Shown here: piece by piece, positions 63,495-64,000 of the stretch
Layout: the number at the start of each line of letters is the position of its first letter
Position numbering within the stretch: the stretch's first letter is position 1
Origin: Paracoccus denitrificans
GTDB taxonomy: Bacteria > Pseudomonadota > Alphaproteobacteria > Rhodobacterales > Rhodobacteraceae
Assembly: GCA_005768755.1 (NCBI GenBank)
Contig: VAFL01000003.1
Location: 248,001-312,000 of the forward strand
Direction: 5' to 3'
Length of the DNA: 64,000 nt
Made by a program: the position numbers and the translations under genes
The notes under the pieces: model-generated
The model's database searches: none
Told to the model about the DNA's origin: nothing
The model's input: the letters and a program-made list of their open reading frames with translations, nothing else

Positions 63495-63521
63495 TGCTTT
63501 CGGTGGATCCAACCAGCAGCT

Positions 63522-64000
63522 TCAGTCGTATTTGCGCCGGTCTTCGATGACCAGGCCATCATTCGGCAAGCTGTCTGGCGGCACGATCTGGATCCGGCCT
63601 TTCATTTTCAGCGCCTCGACGATCGATCCGGCATAGTCATCTGCGGCGTCGCGCGGGCTTTCTATCTGGACGATCATCATGTCCATCTCGCCCTCGCGTT
63701 CGGCAATGATACGGGCGCGGGTGATCTCAGGGTGACGCGCGACAAGTGAGGCGACCTGTTCGGGCCGCACGAACATGCCCTTGATCTTCGTCGTCTGATC
63801 GGCCCGGCCCATCCAGCCCTTGATGCGCATATTTGTCCGCCCGCAGGGGGAAACGCCCGGCAGCACCGCCGACAGATCCCCGGTCGCAAAGCGCACCAGG
63901 GGATAATCAGGGTTCAGCGTGGTCACGACGACCTCGCCCACCTCACCGTCGGGGACGGGAATACCGGTGCCGGGGCGCACGATCTCGACGATGACCCCTT
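63522..64000 (-). CDS. Phenylacetate-CoA ligase-like AMP-binding protein (5' part outside window)
   Basis: Only the C-terminal 159 codons are visible. They match the PaaK group of adenylate-forming ligases: GEVGEVVVTTLNPDYPLVRFATGDLSAVLPG, then GRTNMRIKGWMGRADQTTKIKGMFVRPEQV, and the C-terminal AMP-binding subdomain ending EDRRKYD. Such enzymes activate aromatic or other carboxylates as CoA thioesters. The gene is convergent with kdgK and probably belongs to a different functional unit beyond the edge. Confidence 0.88.
   Translation of the reverse strand, partial: GVIVEIVRPGTGIPVPDGEVGEVVVTTLNPDYPLVRFATGDLSAVLPGVSPCGRTNMRIKGWMGRADQTTKIKGMFVRPEQVASLVARHPEITRARIIAEREGEMDMMIVQIESPRDAADDYAGSIVEALKMKGRIQIVPPDSLPNDGLVIEDRRKYD

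Noticed and set aside
1..64000. CRISPR arrays, insertion sequences, prophage or integrative element
   Set aside because: No regularly spaced repeats, transposase, integrase or phage structural genes were seen; gene content is housekeeping plus metabolic operons.

Overview
The window is about 64 kb of GC-rich (low-to-mid 60% by eye), gene-dense chromosome. Gene content points to an alphaproteobacterium of the Rhodobacteraceae, most likely a Paracoccus-like organism. The basis is a CckA-type hybrid kinase, a GAAC-N7-GAAC SOS box at recA, an OlsB-type acyltransferase, TRAP and UxuAB sugar-acid genes, and an rpoZ-relA pair. That placement is inference from content; no rRNA gene is present. There is no prophage, insertion sequence or CRISPR array.

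Left part (1-19878): a leftward folK-rpoZ-relA operon; a NYN-domain protein; a PQQ-type aldose dehydrogenase; ispH-GST-LysE-membrane protein-rnhA running rightward; a divergent DUF177/BamE-like pair; an OlsB-like acyltransferase; a MipA-type porin; an ABC-F ATPase; and a sulfotransferase. Two secreted or membrane unknowns lead into ndk and the fatty-acid cluster fabD-racemase-fabG-acpP. A leftward YgiB/YgiC (glutathionylspermidine-synthase-like) operon with an extra membrane protein follows.

Middle (20034-42769): a serralysin-type RTX metalloprotease; an RND efflux pair with a TetR regulator; an RsmB-like rRNA methyltransferase; and a cckA gene broken by a one-base deletion. SOS-regulated recA, an imelysin-DUF1513 pair, a CsbD-like acidic protein and an orphan oligopeptide-binding protein come next. 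A candidate small RNA with its own promoter and terminator lies before an MFS transporter. D-amino-acid transaminase, PhoD phosphatase and lolA close this part.

Right part (42863-64000): a lipoprotein lytic transglycosylase, then the four-gene Anbu operon (type-2 ATP-grasp, alpha-E, transglutaminase, Anbu proteasome-like hydrolase) convergent with mutS. A secreted fumarylacetoacetase-fold protein is followed by the decayed 3' end of a FosX-like gene, then tRNA-Lys, dapF and mtaB. A complete GntR-regulated TRAP-transporter operon for hexonate/hexuronate use follows: transporter, zinc dehydrogenase, FMN dehydrogenase, mannonate dehydratase, fructuronate reductase and KDG kinase. Together these would import a sugar acid and convert it through fructuronate and mannonate to 2-keto-3-deoxy-6-phosphogluconate. 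The window ends inside a phenylacetate-CoA-ligase-like gene.

Most notable: the frameshifted cckA, the Anbu operon, the candidate small RNA at 37723-37796, the signal-peptide-bearing hydratase-like protein beside the FosX remnant, and active-site substitutions in DapF and the fab-cluster racemase.
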